A DNA stretch of 64,000 nucleotides, taken from assembly GCF_039778605.1 (NCBI RefSeq), contig NZ_CP156060.1, forward strand, positions 2,046,001 to 2,110,000. Reading direction: 5' to 3'. This document shows positions 49,561-57,584 of this stretch, piece after piece. The DNA is from Flavobacterium sp. WV_118_3. GTDB lineage: Bacteria > Bacteroidota > Bacteroidia > Flavobacteriales > Flavobacteriaceae. Each line of letters opens with the position of its first letter. The stretch's first letter is position 1. The notes below the pieces were generated by a model. It had not been told where the DNA came from, did no database searches, and saw nothing but the letters and a program-made list of their open reading frames with translations. The position numbers and the translations under genes were made by a program.

Positions 49561-51405
49561 ATGAAATATTATACCGCTTTATTCCAGAAAATAAAGGAAT
49601 ACTATAAATCGCAAAGCTCCAATCCATCCGAATTGGCTTTGATTTGTCCGTCGCTACGGATCTATGAAAACGATGAAATCAAATTGTTGCTGCCGCAAAT
49701 CCTGTTGGACGATCCGCTAAAAGGCGAAGGTTTACTCAAAAAGCAGGATCTTTCGTTTCAGTTAAACTCCTTACCGGCTTCCGATACTTTTTGGGATGTC
49801 AATCCGGCTAATACGTTGTTTAACGTTTACGGTGAGCTGATCAATGCCGACCAGGGACTTTCGCCCGATGCCATCGCAACGGTAAACGAAGAAGCGCAAA
49901 AGGTTTTATACGATGCCAAAGGGAAGCCGACCAAGGAAAAGAAAGCCTATGACAAATACCTGACGCAATATGAAACGCTGCTTCGCGAATGGGAAATGCA
50001 TGTAAACACTTATGACGATGCTTTTTCGGATGATGAAAAAAACATCTGGTTGGAAAAACTAAACGTAATCCTGCTGAAAAAAGAAAAAATGGCTGTTGAT
50101 CATAAACTACTCGGTTATAAAAAACAGATCGAAGAAGCCATAAAACAAATCAACAGCAAAGACGGACTGGAAATTTTCCTGGCCAATCTGACCAACTCGC
50201 GAAATACAATGGAGATGTCCCGAAAAACCGGAATTCAATCGTTGGAGTCGTATCACGATATTAATTTCGTTCCTTACGATTTTATGTCGAACGACAGTGG
50301 CTGGATCAAACTTTCGATCGATAAAAAAGAACTGGACAGTTTGTATGAAATGGCCAAAAACGAAAAAGATGCTTTCCCGGACGAGGTGATTTCGATTGAT
50401 TATGACGAAAAAAACATTATCGGAATCGAATTGGAGTTTTCCATCGTAACGATGCTCCGCAATTGGTTTTCGTTGCCAACACTTACGTCGGAGTATTTTA
50501 AATGGAACGGAAAACAACCGGTATCCGACGGACAAACCATTAGCAACGATTTCCTGCTATCGGCTTTTCCAAAAAAAATGATTCTGATTAAAAACCTGAA
50601 AATTAACATCGATCCGAATATCTCAGACGCGGTGGTCAGCAATATTGATCAGTTGATACATTTTGGCCCGATCATTATGAAAAACCAGTTGTTTACCAAT
50701 GCCAGTACGAATGTCCGTTTTATCAAAGCGATCAAAAACAAAGAAACGCTGGAATCGAATAACGTTAAATATTACAGTACAAAAGCGACATTGGACGAAC
50801 CGGCTCCATTCGAACCGGAACCCGTTACCACACCACCGATCAAACCGATTGCGTCCGCTCCTATTTATAAGGCTTTGGCAGGTATCAAACAACCGTTGAT
50901 CAAAACCACAATGGCTCCGGGTATCAAAATGATGCCGTCAACCGATTCTACACCGGCGCCGACACCTTTACCGCAAACCTCAAATACCGTTTGGGGAATC
51001 AAACGTTTTATCCGTACCAATCCGATATTGTTTCCGCCAGTCATTAAAGATCCAACTCCAGCCAAAACCCTAACCACAGTGATTTTGTCCGTTACCGATT
51101 CGGTTTCCAGACAAAGTGTTTATAAATCGGAAATTTCGATCATCGGGACCAATAATAATACGTTTAAAGAAATCGAATCGGATAAAAACGGGGCGATCGA
51201 ATTTCAGCTTCCGGTAGGAAACTACAAGGTTAAGATCAAAAAAGACGGCTATAAAGTTTTTGAAACCGAACTGAAAATCGAAAACCTGTTTACCGTGACC
51301 AAAGAATATGCACTTGCTCCGGAATCGGTTACCTACGACAGTTTTTTCCTGATCGGTATGATCTGCGAAAAATTACCGCAGATCCCTAAAATATCCGGAT
51401 CATGA
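49561..51405 (+). CDS. 614-residue protein with Pro/Thr-rich linker and C-terminal CnaB-like domain
   Basis: The ATG at 49561 is preferred over 49531. No signal peptide. Residues about 1-410 have no recognised fold (mixed helix and strand, KYYTALFQKIKEYYKS at the start). Residues about 415-500 are a Pro/Thr-rich linker (EPEPVTTPPIKPIASAP, TDSTPAPTPLPQTS). Residues about 520-600 form a carboxypeptidase-regulatory/CnaB-like domain (VTDSVSRQSVYKSEISIIG, PVGNYKVKIKKDGYKVFETEL). Its stop overlaps the muramidase ATG (ATGA), so the two are translationally coupled and probably act together. Confidence 0.68.
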   Translation: MKYYTALFQKIKEYYKSQSSNPSELALICPSLRIYENDEIKLLLPQILLDDPLKGEGLLKKQDLSFQLNSLPASDTFWDVNPANTLFNVYGELINADQGLSPDAIATVNEEAQKVLYDAKGKPTKEKKAYDKYLTQYETLLREWEMHVNTYDDAFSDDEKNIWLEKLNVILLKKEKMAVDHKLLGYKKQIEEAIKQINSKDGLEIFLANLTNSRNTMEMSRKTGIQSLESYHDINFVPYDFMSNDSGWIKLSIDKKELDSLYEMAKNEKDAFPDEVISIDYDEKNIIGIELEFSIVTMLRNWFSLPTLTSEYFKWNGKQPVSDGQTISNDFLLSAFPKKMILIKNLKINIDPNISDAVVSNIDQLIHFGPIIMKNQLFTNASTNVRFIKAIKNKETLESNNVKYYSTKATLDEPAPFEPEPVTTPPIKPIASAPIYKALAGIKQPLIKTTMAPGIKMMPSTDSTPAPTPLPQTSNTVWGIKRFIRTNPILFPPVIKDPTPAKTLTTVILSVTDSVSRQSVYKSEISIIGTNNNTFKEIESDKNGAIEFQLPVGNYKVKIKKDGYKVFETELKIENLFTVTKEYALAPESVTYDSFFLIGMICEKLPQIPKISGS

Positions 51406-52226
51406 AAACCGTCCGATTGCATTCAAAAGGCCCGGAAGTGACCACTTTATGCGAGATATTAGCACGAATGGGCTATCTGGTGATGGTTTCGGATGCCTTT
51501 ACTACAGCCGTTGATGAAGCCGTAAAAAGCTTTCAGAGCGACTATAACCTTGTTGTAGACGGGATCGTTGGTATTAAAACCTGGTCCCGCCTTTTCGAGA
51601 AAAACAGTACGCTGACGCAGTATAACGACAAATTACTTTCGGAACAGGATCTGATCGATTTTGCCAATCACTATCAGGTGGAACTCGCTTGTATTAAGGC
51701 CGTAAACGAAATCGAAAGCAGCGGTAAAGGCTTTCTTATCGACGGCCGACCTAAGATTTTATTCGAAGGTCATATTTTCTGGCAGGAACTGGAACGCCGG
51801 AATATTGATCCGCAAGCCTATGTCCAACCGGAAAATCAGGATGTTTTATATAAAAAATGGACCCAAAAATACTATCAGGGCGGTTCGCGGGAATACGAAC
51901 GGTTGGCCAGAGCTTCCGCACTGATTCCAGGATTAAATCTTACCGATGCCGCTCATGCTTCCGCCTCCTGGGGCGTTTTCCAGGTCATGGGATTTAATGC
52001 CATCCCAATCGGGTATGACAGTATGGACAGTTTTGTTGGTAAAATGTACCTGAATGAACGGGAACATCTTACTGCTTTTGGCTGTTTTCTGAAAACAAAC
52101 AACCTGATCGGTGCTTTACAAAATAAAGACTGGGCCACTTTTGCCTACCGTTATAATGGTGAAGGCTATAAAGTGAACCAATACGACGTAAAGTTGGCCA
52201 GAGCGTATCAAAAATATACCACCTGA
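51402..52226 (+). CDS. Phage-type N-acetylmuramidase with peptidoglycan-binding domain
   Basis: 274 residues, no signal peptide. Residues about 1-68 form a PG_binding_1 domain (RLHSKGPEVTTLCEILARMG, FQSDYNLVVDGIVGIKTWSRL). Residues about 85-274 match the N-acetylmuramidase (DUF3380) fold of phage endolysins: IKAVNEIESSGKGFL with the putative catalytic Glu, ILFEGHIFW, ASASWGVFQVMGFNA and FAYRYNGEGYKVNQYD. It would cleave the glycan backbone. No other phage genes are around it, so it is a domesticated or delivered lysin. Last gene of the operon. Confidence 0.88.
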   Translation: MKTVRLHSKGPEVTTLCEILARMGYLVMVSDAFTTAVDEAVKSFQSDYNLVVDGIVGIKTWSRLFEKNSTLTQYNDKLLSEQDLIDFANHYQVELACIKAVNEIESSGKGFLIDGRPKILFEGHIFWQELERRNIDPQAYVQPENQDVLYKKWTQKYYQGGSREYERLARASALIPGLNLTDAAHASASWGVFQVMGFNAIPIGYDSMDSFVGKMYLNEREHLTAFGCFLKTNNLIGALQNKDWATFAYRYNGEGYKVNQYDVKLARAYQKYTT

Positions 52227-52283
52227 ACCTAAATTCAGGTTAACCGCATCCTCCCTTCCCCGTATCGGCAGCAATCGTACCCA

Positions 52284-52919
52284 CTATACACAAACGATTT
52301 TGTTTTTCATTGCGTATAACACCAGTCCGATGCGGGTTTTGATTTCCAGTTTCTGAAAAAGATTTTCCCGGTAACCATCCACCGTTTTCGGACTCAGGCA
52401 CATTTCATCGGCAATTTCGCGATACGTCATTTCGGTACAGGCCAGGCGAATAAATTCCAGTTCGCGTTCTTTTAAACTGGCTTTGTTACCGGCTTCCAGT
52501 TTGTTGATCAATACACCTGAAACCATTTCGGTATAAAAATACCCGGTTTCGTGTACTTTTAGCAGCGCTTCCCGAAACATATTCGGATGGGTATCTTTTA
52601 ATAAATAACCACTGGCACCGTTACTGATCATCTTAATTATCGTGTCTTCGTCATCGTTTACCGACAACGCCAATACCCGTAAACCCGGGTAATCTTCCTT
52701 GAGGCGTCGCATGGTTTCCACGCCATCCATAACCGGCATATTGACATCGAGCAATACCAGATCCGGAAGTTCATCCATAGCTTTTAGTCCGGTAAGGAAA
52801 TCTTTTCCATTGTTGTAATTTCCGCAGACCACAAACTCTTTAAAGCTGTTTATCAGGAACGATAGCGACTGGGAAAACAGTAAGTGGTCGTCTACAATTA
52901 CAATTTTTATTTTATTCAT
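52284..52919 (-). CDS. NarL/LuxR-family response regulator
   Basis: 211 residues: receiver domain (1-120) with phosphoacceptor Asp58 (LVLLDVNMPVMDG) and a C-terminal GerE/LuxR helix-turn-helix (about 145-208, LKERELEFIRLACTEMTYREIADEMCLSP split around ELEF). It lies 18 bases after its kinase gene and should be its phosphorylation partner. It converges with the muramidase operon, with 57 bases between stops. Confidence 0.92.
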   Translation of the reverse strand: MNKIKIVIVDDHLLFSQSLSFLINSFKEFVVCGNYNNGKDFLTGLKAMDELPDLVLLDVNMPVMDGVETMRRLKEDYPGLRVLALSVNDDEDTIIKMISNGASGYLLKDTHPNMFREALLKVHETGYFYTEMVSGVLINKLEAGNKASLKERELEFIRLACTEMTYREIADEMCLSPKTVDGYRENLFQKLEIKTRIGLVLYAMKNKIVCV

Positions 52920-52937
52920 AGTAGTAAGGGGATTTTT

Positions 52938-53726
52938 TTACTCTTTGCGTCCTTTTTCCAAAGGATATACAATTTTGAGCTTCGTACCTTCGTTCGGACG
53001 GGACGAAACCAAAAAAGCGGCGCCAATTAACCGGGCCCGCGTGTTCATGTTAGCCAATCCGGAACCTTTGGCTACGGTGGCATTGTTAAAACCGATTCCG
53101 GAATCGGTTACTTCTATAATACATTCCCTGGCGTCAAAACAGATATCCACATCGATGGTTTTACTATGTGAATATTTTAAGGCATTGGAAATGGCTTCCT
53201 GTAATATCCGGTAAATGATCACTTCGTGTTGCGGATCAATAGGTTGTATTTGCCCGGATATATTCAGATTACCATTAATGATTTTCAATTTGGTAATTCG
53301 GTTCAGATCTTCGGTTACGGCATCAATAAAGCCGGATTGTAGTTCCACATCGCCATTGATCAATTTGGCAACCATACGGATTTCGTCCAGCGATTTACTA
53401 ACAAGCTTGCGTACCTCATCGATTTCATTTTTATCGTCGGTATCGATTTTAGCAACCATCAGGTTGAGCTGCATCACGGCCACTGATAAAATCTGCCCGA
53501 TATTATCGTGTAGCTCCCGACTGATATTCGACAGGGTTTGCTCTTTGATTTCGATTCGTGATTTGGCCAGCTCGGAATTAAAAAACAACTCTGCTTCCAT
53601 TTTATCCATTAGGAATTTCGACTTTTTCTTCTGAAAATACAGGAAAAAGACCAGTAACGTGCCCAACAAGGTTAAAAGCACGATACTAAACGAAATGATC
53701 AATAATGGTATCTCTTTTTGCTCCAT
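52938..53726 (-). CDS. NarL-type sensor histidine kinase
   Basis: 262 residues: one N-terminal membrane helix (about 8-31), a short helical linker, a HisKA_3 domain with His73 in ISRELHDNIGQIL, and a HATPase_c domain (EAISNALKYS, VTDSGIGFNN). There is no extracytoplasmic sensor domain. Its start overlaps the end of the polytopic membrane protein gene by 28 bases, so that protein is a plausible sensory partner. Confidence 0.91.
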   Translation of the reverse strand: MEQKEIPLLIISFSIVLLTLLGTLLVFFLYFQKKKSKFLMDKMEAELFFNSELAKSRIEIKEQTLSNISRELHDNIGQILSVAVMQLNLMVAKIDTDDKNEIDEVRKLVSKSLDEIRMVAKLINGDVELQSGFIDAVTEDLNRITKLKIINGNLNISGQIQPIDPQHEVIIYRILQEAISNALKYSHSKTIDVDICFDARECIIEVTDSGIGFNNATVAKGSGLANMNTRARLIGAAFLVSSRPNEGTKLKIVYPLEKGRKE

Positions 53727-54346
53727 ATAAAACCAAAGATAAAACTGGTGTTCATTAATACGTTTAAAAAGAAAATGATCAAACTATAAGTTGTTTCGTG
53801 GATTCCGGATAAAAACCAACGTAATGAGAGCATAAACGGTAAAAAGGGAACATAAAAAAGTAATATTCCCAATACGAACCAGAAAAAAATCGTGTCTTTT
53901 ATGGATAATATCAGATTCGAATTGAACAGTTCCATCAGGTAGAGACAACTCAACATCAGAATCATAACCACACCGATAGCAAAATTGTTAAAACAGACTT
54001 CCTCCACTACATCCTGGAAAAAAGTCAGGTTTACAAATACCGATATCAAAAAAAGTACAAAGCATACCTTGGCAACCTGTTTGTTTTTAGGTTGTTGTAA
54101 AATGGATTTTAAAAACAGTATATAATACGGCAGGATAATAAACATATAGATATTAAAAACCATATAATTAACCTGCCCGGTTATTTGCGTATAAAAAATT
54201 CCGGTTAGCTCCGTTATTGCCGAAAGCCAGATGGATAATACAAAAAACTTTGCCTTATTATTTGGAAGTTTGTACCAATAGATGATTCCAAACATTCCCG
54301 ATAATAAGGCGAGAAACACAGTATATAATCTTAGATCTGCCAACAT
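53699..54346 (-). CDS. Polytopic membrane protein upstream of the kinase
   Basis: 215 residues with about seven hydrophobic segments and few charges, such as FLALLSGMFGIIYW and YMFIILPYYILFLKSIL. I know no family name. The 3' end overlaps the kinase start, and the seven-helix layout without large loops resembles the 7TM-type input modules of some kinases, encoded here as a separate chain. It starts 3 bases after the 139-residue gene. Confidence 0.72.
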   Translation of the reverse strand: MLADLRLYTVFLALLSGMFGIIYWYKLPNNKAKFFVLSIWLSAITELTGIFYTQITGQVNYMVFNIYMFIILPYYILFLKSILQQPKNKQVAKVCFVLFLISVFVNLTFFQDVVEEVCFNNFAIGVVMILMLSCLYLMELFNSNLILSIKDTIFFWFVLGILLFYVPFLPFMLSLRWFLSGIHETTYSLIIFFLNVLMNTSFIFGFIWSKKRYHY

Positions 54347-54349
54347 TCG

Positions 54350-54769
54350 TTATCCACCGTAATTGAGTTTTGGAGGATTCCCCATAGAACCGAAATTTAA
54401 AGGTTCAATAGTTGTTATATCCAATGCATTGCCTTGCAAACTGGCACCTCCCCGGCCTCCCTGTTCATCGATGATCGTTCCGGTTGGTGTTAAAAACACA
54501 GTCGTATAACCCGCATTTTTTTCTTCTGTTTCCGGATAAACACCCAGATAAATACGAATACCGTCTACCAAAAAGCCTTTCTCGACAGCATTTTCTTTTA
54601 CATACGCGATATAACGCTCCAACTCTTCAATAGAAAACCAAAAGGCATTGGCATCTTCCAATCCGGATCTTTCGGTAACTAAAGCACCTCTTTTTTCATT
54701 GTAATTTTTGTTCAACTCTTTCCCTTTTTCAAAAGAAATTAATTGAGTAGGTTTCACCATTGTGTTCAT
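54350..54769 (-). CDS. Hypothetical protein at the head of the two-component operon
   Basis: 139 residues, soluble, no signal peptide. Recognisable stretches are LISFEKGKELNKNYNEKR, ANAFWFSIEELERYIAYVKE and GIRIYLGVYPE, a pattern I associate with a recurrent flavobacterial family of unknown function, often in several copies per genome. First gene of the operon behind the promoter at 54797-54804. A start at the fourth residue (MVKPTQ) is also possible. Confidence 0.72.
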   Translation of the reverse strand: MNTMVKPTQLISFEKGKELNKNYNEKRGALVTERSGLEDANAFWFSIEELERYIAYVKENAVEKGFLVDGIRIYLGVYPETEEKNAGYTTVFLTPTGTIIDEQGGRGGASLQGNALDITTIEPLNFGSMGNPPKLNYGG

Positions 54770-54796
54770 TTTTAGATGGGTTTATTGATTTAAAGA

Positions 54797-54804
54797 CAAA
54801 ATTA
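54797..54804 (-). promoter_or_regulatory. -7 promoter element of the two-component operon
   Basis: The minus strand reads TAATTTTG, 27 bases upstream of the ATG at 54769. Confidence 0.55.
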
Positions 54805-54825
54805 CTGGCTTGGCGAAACTATTAC

Positions 54826-54843
54826 AAGGGGAATTTTCCCCTT
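54826..54843. promoter_or_regulatory. Palindromic operator candidate (AAGGGGAA-TT-TTCCCCTT)
   Basis: Perfect 8-bp arms with a 2-base centre, 22-39 bases upstream of the -7 element of the two-component operon, covering its -33 region. It may be the autoregulatory site of the response regulator. A related sequence lies upstream of the facing operon (47454-47469). Confidence 0.55.
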
Positions 54844-54972
54844 TTTCACTAACCCTTTTTTTTCGATTCACTCCGAAAATTCTTCTATTTCAAAGCAAAA
54901 ACAAAATTAATCATAAAATAACGATTCGCTCTATTTCTATTTTCCTATTTTTTTAACAAATCCCGGATTTTA

Positions 54973-55581
54973 TCAATACTGATCCACAATAGTTCTGAAA
55001 GTGAGGTTGACACGCGGACGCATCACTTTGGTGGTTGGCGGCAAACGGTGTAACCAGTGGGTTTGGGTCGTTCCCTGCATAATGAGTAGGCTTCCGGCTT
55101 CCAGTACCAGCGAAACCGTAGCTTTAGTTGCTTTGTGTTTAAAGGCAAACTTGCGTTCGGCTCCAAAGCTTAGCGACGCAATTACGGTATTCATACCAAG
55201 GGATTTTTCGCTGTCGCTATGCCAGGCCATCCCTTCCTGTCCGTCGTGGTAAAGGTTTAACAGGCAGGAATTAAAAGTAGTGCCGCTTACATTTTCGGCT
55301 ATTTTTTTTAAGGTGATTAATTCTTCCGTCCACGGTAAGGCGGTTTTGGTCGTATTGGAATAGGTATACTGAAATGGATGATCACCATACCAGGCCACTT
55401 TTCTTTTGGTCTGGATCAGCTTACCAAAAACAATCGCCTCGTCATTGCGCCATTCGATGGTTTCCATAAAACGATCGTAATAGTGCTTTGCCTCCCGATC
55501 GGTTATTATACAACCGTGATAGTACACTTCTCCGTCGTATGGCAGTATGTTGTCGATTTCTCCGGTACTGAATAAATCCAT
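54973..55581 (-). CDS. alkB: AlkB-type 2-oxoglutarate/Fe(II) dioxygenase
   Basis: 202 residues from the ATG at 55581; the longer open frame overlaps the upstream gene. The iron ligands are His121-x-Asp123 (MAWHSDSEKSLG) and His178 (HWLHRLPP), and the 2OG/substrate arginines lie in RPRVNLTFR. The LLNLYHDGQEGM segment fits the AlkB DNA-repair group. It removes alkyl groups such as 1-methyladenine and 3-methylcytosine by oxidation. The start overlaps the stop of the Ada-type zinc protein (TAATG); last gene of the alkylation-repair operon. Confidence 0.92.
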   Translation of the reverse strand: MDLFSTGEIDNILPYDGEVYYHGCIITDREAKHYYDRFMETIEWRNDEAIVFGKLIQTKRKVAWYGDHPFQYTYSNTTKTALPWTEELITLKKIAENVSGTTFNSCLLNLYHDGQEGMAWHSDSEKSLGMNTVIASLSFGAERKFAFKHKATKATVSLVLEAGSLLIMQGTTQTHWLHRLPPTTKVMRPRVNLTFRTIVDQY

Positions 55582-55829
55582 TATAGTTGTTGTTTTAATT
55601 TCCAGTGCTGGTAAGCGTCCCGCATACAATGTCCGCAAGGCCGATACCCCATTGCTTCCGCTTCTTCCATTGAAGCAAAGAATACCCGATTTGTTTTTTT
55701 CATTCTTTTGCCGGATATACAATCCAAACGTCCAACAATTTTCAGTTTTTTATTTCCGCCAAAGGTAATACTTTGTTTCCGGATCCGATGGTGTAGTTCG
55801 CTATCCGGAAGTTGTTCGTGTAGCCACAT
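55581..55829 (-). CDS. Ada-type metal-binding small protein
   Basis: 82 residues. The segment GRLDCISGKRMKKTNRVFF followed by AMGYRPCGHC is the Ada zinc-domain pattern, although the first half shows one cysteine instead of the two in E. coli Ada, leaving three candidate ligands. In Ada this domain takes methyl groups from phosphotriesters. Here it is a free-standing protein coupled to alkB by TAATG overlap, while the Ada-like protein upstream lacks the domain. It may complement it, or it may be only a DNA-binding metal protein. Confidence 0.8.
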   Translation of the reverse strand: MWLHEQLPDSELHHRIRKQSITFGGNKKLKIVGRLDCISGKRMKKTNRVFFASMEEAEAMGYRPCGHCMRDAYQHWKLKQQL

Positions 55830-55831
55830 CT

Positions 55832-56545
55832 TTAACGGATCGCGTCGTGAAAAATGATTCCCATTGTATAGCGTTTTCCACTGCGCACTTCGCTCACACC
55901 GTGTTTCATCGCGACACGGTAATAGCCTTTTGTGCCGCGTACCGGACGAAAGTTTGTCGTAAAAATCAGTATATCACCTCGCTTGGGTTGTAAGACGATT
56001 GCTTTCGATTGCGCCCTCGGAACCTGTTCGGTCAGCACAAATTCACCACCGGTATAGTCTTTTCCGGGCTCGTTGAGAAACAATACAATCTGAATCGGAA
56101 AAAATATAGCACCATACAAATCCTGATGCAAGGTATTATAACCGCCTTCACTGTAATTCAGTACCAATACCGTAGGTTTTAACTGATTGTTTACCTCACA
56201 AAGCGCCAATAATTCCTCGTGTTTTCCTGGAAATTGCCGGTCTATCCGTAATGCTTTCATCCATAAATTGGCAATCGGCACCAGTTTTTCATAAACCGTA
56301 GTCCGCAATTGCTGAATCAGATCCGGTAACGGATAATCAAAATATCTGTATTCTCCTTGTCCAAAGCGATAACGCTCCATCACTACTTTTTTCCGATACC
56401 GTTTATCTTCCGGATAATAACCAATCAGCGTATCACAAACCGGTTCCGGAATTATGTCCGACAATACGGCGTATCCTTTTTCATGCATCATTCCGGCCAC
56501 CTGATCCCAATCAGTAGCCTGCAATCGTTCCAATATAGCCTCCAT
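55832..56545 (-). CDS. 2OG-Fe(II) oxygenase of the alkylation-repair operon
   Basis: 237 residues from the ATG at 56545, which overlaps the stop of the ada-like gene (TAATG); the longer frame would lie within ada. Iron ligands fit His140-x-Asp142 (NTLHQDLYG) and His215 (MKHGVS), with the 2OG arginine near Arg225; the double-stranded beta helix lies at about 120-237. The family (proteins like the Bacteroidota 2OG-Fe oxygenases annotated as prolyl-4-hydroxylase-like) is not AlkB. The substrate is unknown; placement suggests alkylation damage. Confidence 0.83.
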   Translation of the reverse strand: MEAILERLQATDWDQVAGMMHEKGYAVLSDIIPEPVCDTLIGYYPEDKRYRKKVVMERYRFGQGEYRYFDYPLPDLIQQLRTTVYEKLVPIANLWMKALRIDRQFPGKHEELLALCEVNNQLKPTVLVLNYSEGGYNTLHQDLYGAIFFPIQIVLFLNEPGKDYTGGEFVLTEQVPRAQSKAIVLQPKRGDILIFTTNFRPVRGTKGYYRVAMKHGVSEVRSGKRYTMGIIFHDAIR

Positions 56546-57399
56546 TATTCCTGTAGTAAAAGATCCGACTGACACGCTTCCCATCCGATAATGGCTTTTT
56601 TTCGGGCATTTCCCCAATGATAACCGCCAATCATTCCGGTAGCCTGAATTACCCGATGACACGGAATTAAGAACGCCACCGGATTATTTCCGATTGCCGT
56701 TCCCACTGCTCTTGAAGCTCTCGGTTTTTCAATACTTTTGGCAATGTCGCCATAGGTCGTTAATTGTCCCATCGGTATTTTCAATAAGGTTTCCCATACT
56801 TTTAGCTGAAAATCCGTTCCCCGCAAATGCAGTTTTATAGCCTGCGATTCGTTCCAGTCGTTGCCAAAAAACGAGCGTACATCTTTTTGAAAAGTATCGG
56901 TCTGATTGGTAAACGAAGCATTGGGAAATTCCGCTTTTAATTCCGCTAACGCTAACTCCTGATCATCGGCAAAAACAAGCCGACAGATTCCTTTTTCAGT
57001 AGCCGCCATCAACAATGTTCCAAACGGACTTTCGTCGAAATTATAATTGATACGCAACTGTTCACCACCGTTTTTATAATCGCCCGGTGTCATGCCTTCG
57101 ATATTGACAAACAAATCGTGCAAACGGCCGGTTCCGGAAAGTCCGGTTTCGAAGGCCGCTTCGGATAAGGTAAGCTGACTCGATTTGAGCATTTTTTTGG
57201 CGTGTTCCACCGTAAGATATTGTAAAAACTTCTTCGGACTCACACCTGCCCATTCGGTAAACAATTTTTGAAAATGGAATGGACTCACATGGACAAAAGA
57301 AGCCACCTCGTCCAATGACGGTTGTGTTTTAAAATTATGATGCAAAAAGTCGATTGCCTTTGCAATTCGGTCAAACTGAAATTGTTCCTGTGTTTTCAT
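56545..57399 (-). CDS. ada: Ada-like protein: AraC HTH plus O6-methylguanine-DNA methyltransferase
   Basis: 284 residues from the ATG at 57399. The first part (about 10-110) is an AraC-type helix-turn-helix pair (SLDEVASFVHVSPFHFQKLF, SEAAFETGLSGTGRL); the second (about 120-284) is the methyltransferase domain with the acceptor Cys247 in IPCHRV and the AVGTAIGNNP segment. It repairs O6-methylguanine by suicide methyl transfer and may activate the operon. It lacks the N-terminal zinc domain of E. coli Ada. A promoter element lies at 57425-57432, within the longer frame, which sets the start. Confidence 0.93.
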   Translation of the reverse strand: MKTQEQFQFDRIAKAIDFLHHNFKTQPSLDEVASFVHVSPFHFQKLFTEWAGVSPKKFLQYLTVEHAKKMLKSSQLTLSEAAFETGLSGTGRLHDLFVNIEGMTPGDYKNGGEQLRINYNFDESPFGTLLMAATEKGICRLVFADDQELALAELKAEFPNASFTNQTDTFQKDVRSFFGNDWNESQAIKLHLRGTDFQLKVWETLLKIPMGQLTTYGDIAKSIEKPRASRAVGTAIGNNPVAFLIPCHRVIQATGMIGGYHWGNARKKAIIGWEACQSDLLLQE

Positions 57400-57424
57400 G
57401 GGTATATATTTGGAATTCACCTTA

Positions 57425-57432
57425 CAAAGGTA
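57425..57432 (-). promoter_or_regulatory. -7 promoter element of the ada operon
   Basis: The minus strand reads TACCTTTG, 25 bases upstream of the ATG at 57399. Confidence 0.65.
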
Positions 57433-57547
57433 ATCGCCGTAAAAACGCTTTCCGACCCGAAACTTGCGGGATTGAAACACTTCGAAAAGTCCTTTAAATT
57501 TACAAAATTATTTGCCTTGATTTGTGATACAAAAATGCTTTTTGAAT

Positions 57548-57555
57548 TATCTTTG
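57548..57555 (+). promoter_or_regulatory. -7 promoter element of rdgB
   Basis: TATCTTTG, 29 bases before the ATG at 57585; it excludes the upstream in-frame start at 57555. Confidence 0.68.
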
Positions 57556-57584
57556 TGTGCTTAAACTACAAACTTCCAACGAAT

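Noticed and set aside
51402..52226. Prophage remnant around the muramidase
   Set aside because: No capsid, tail, integrase, terminase or attachment site is seen nearby; the neighbouring genes are of normal chromosomal type. The holin-like and lysin-like pair is kept only as an analogy.
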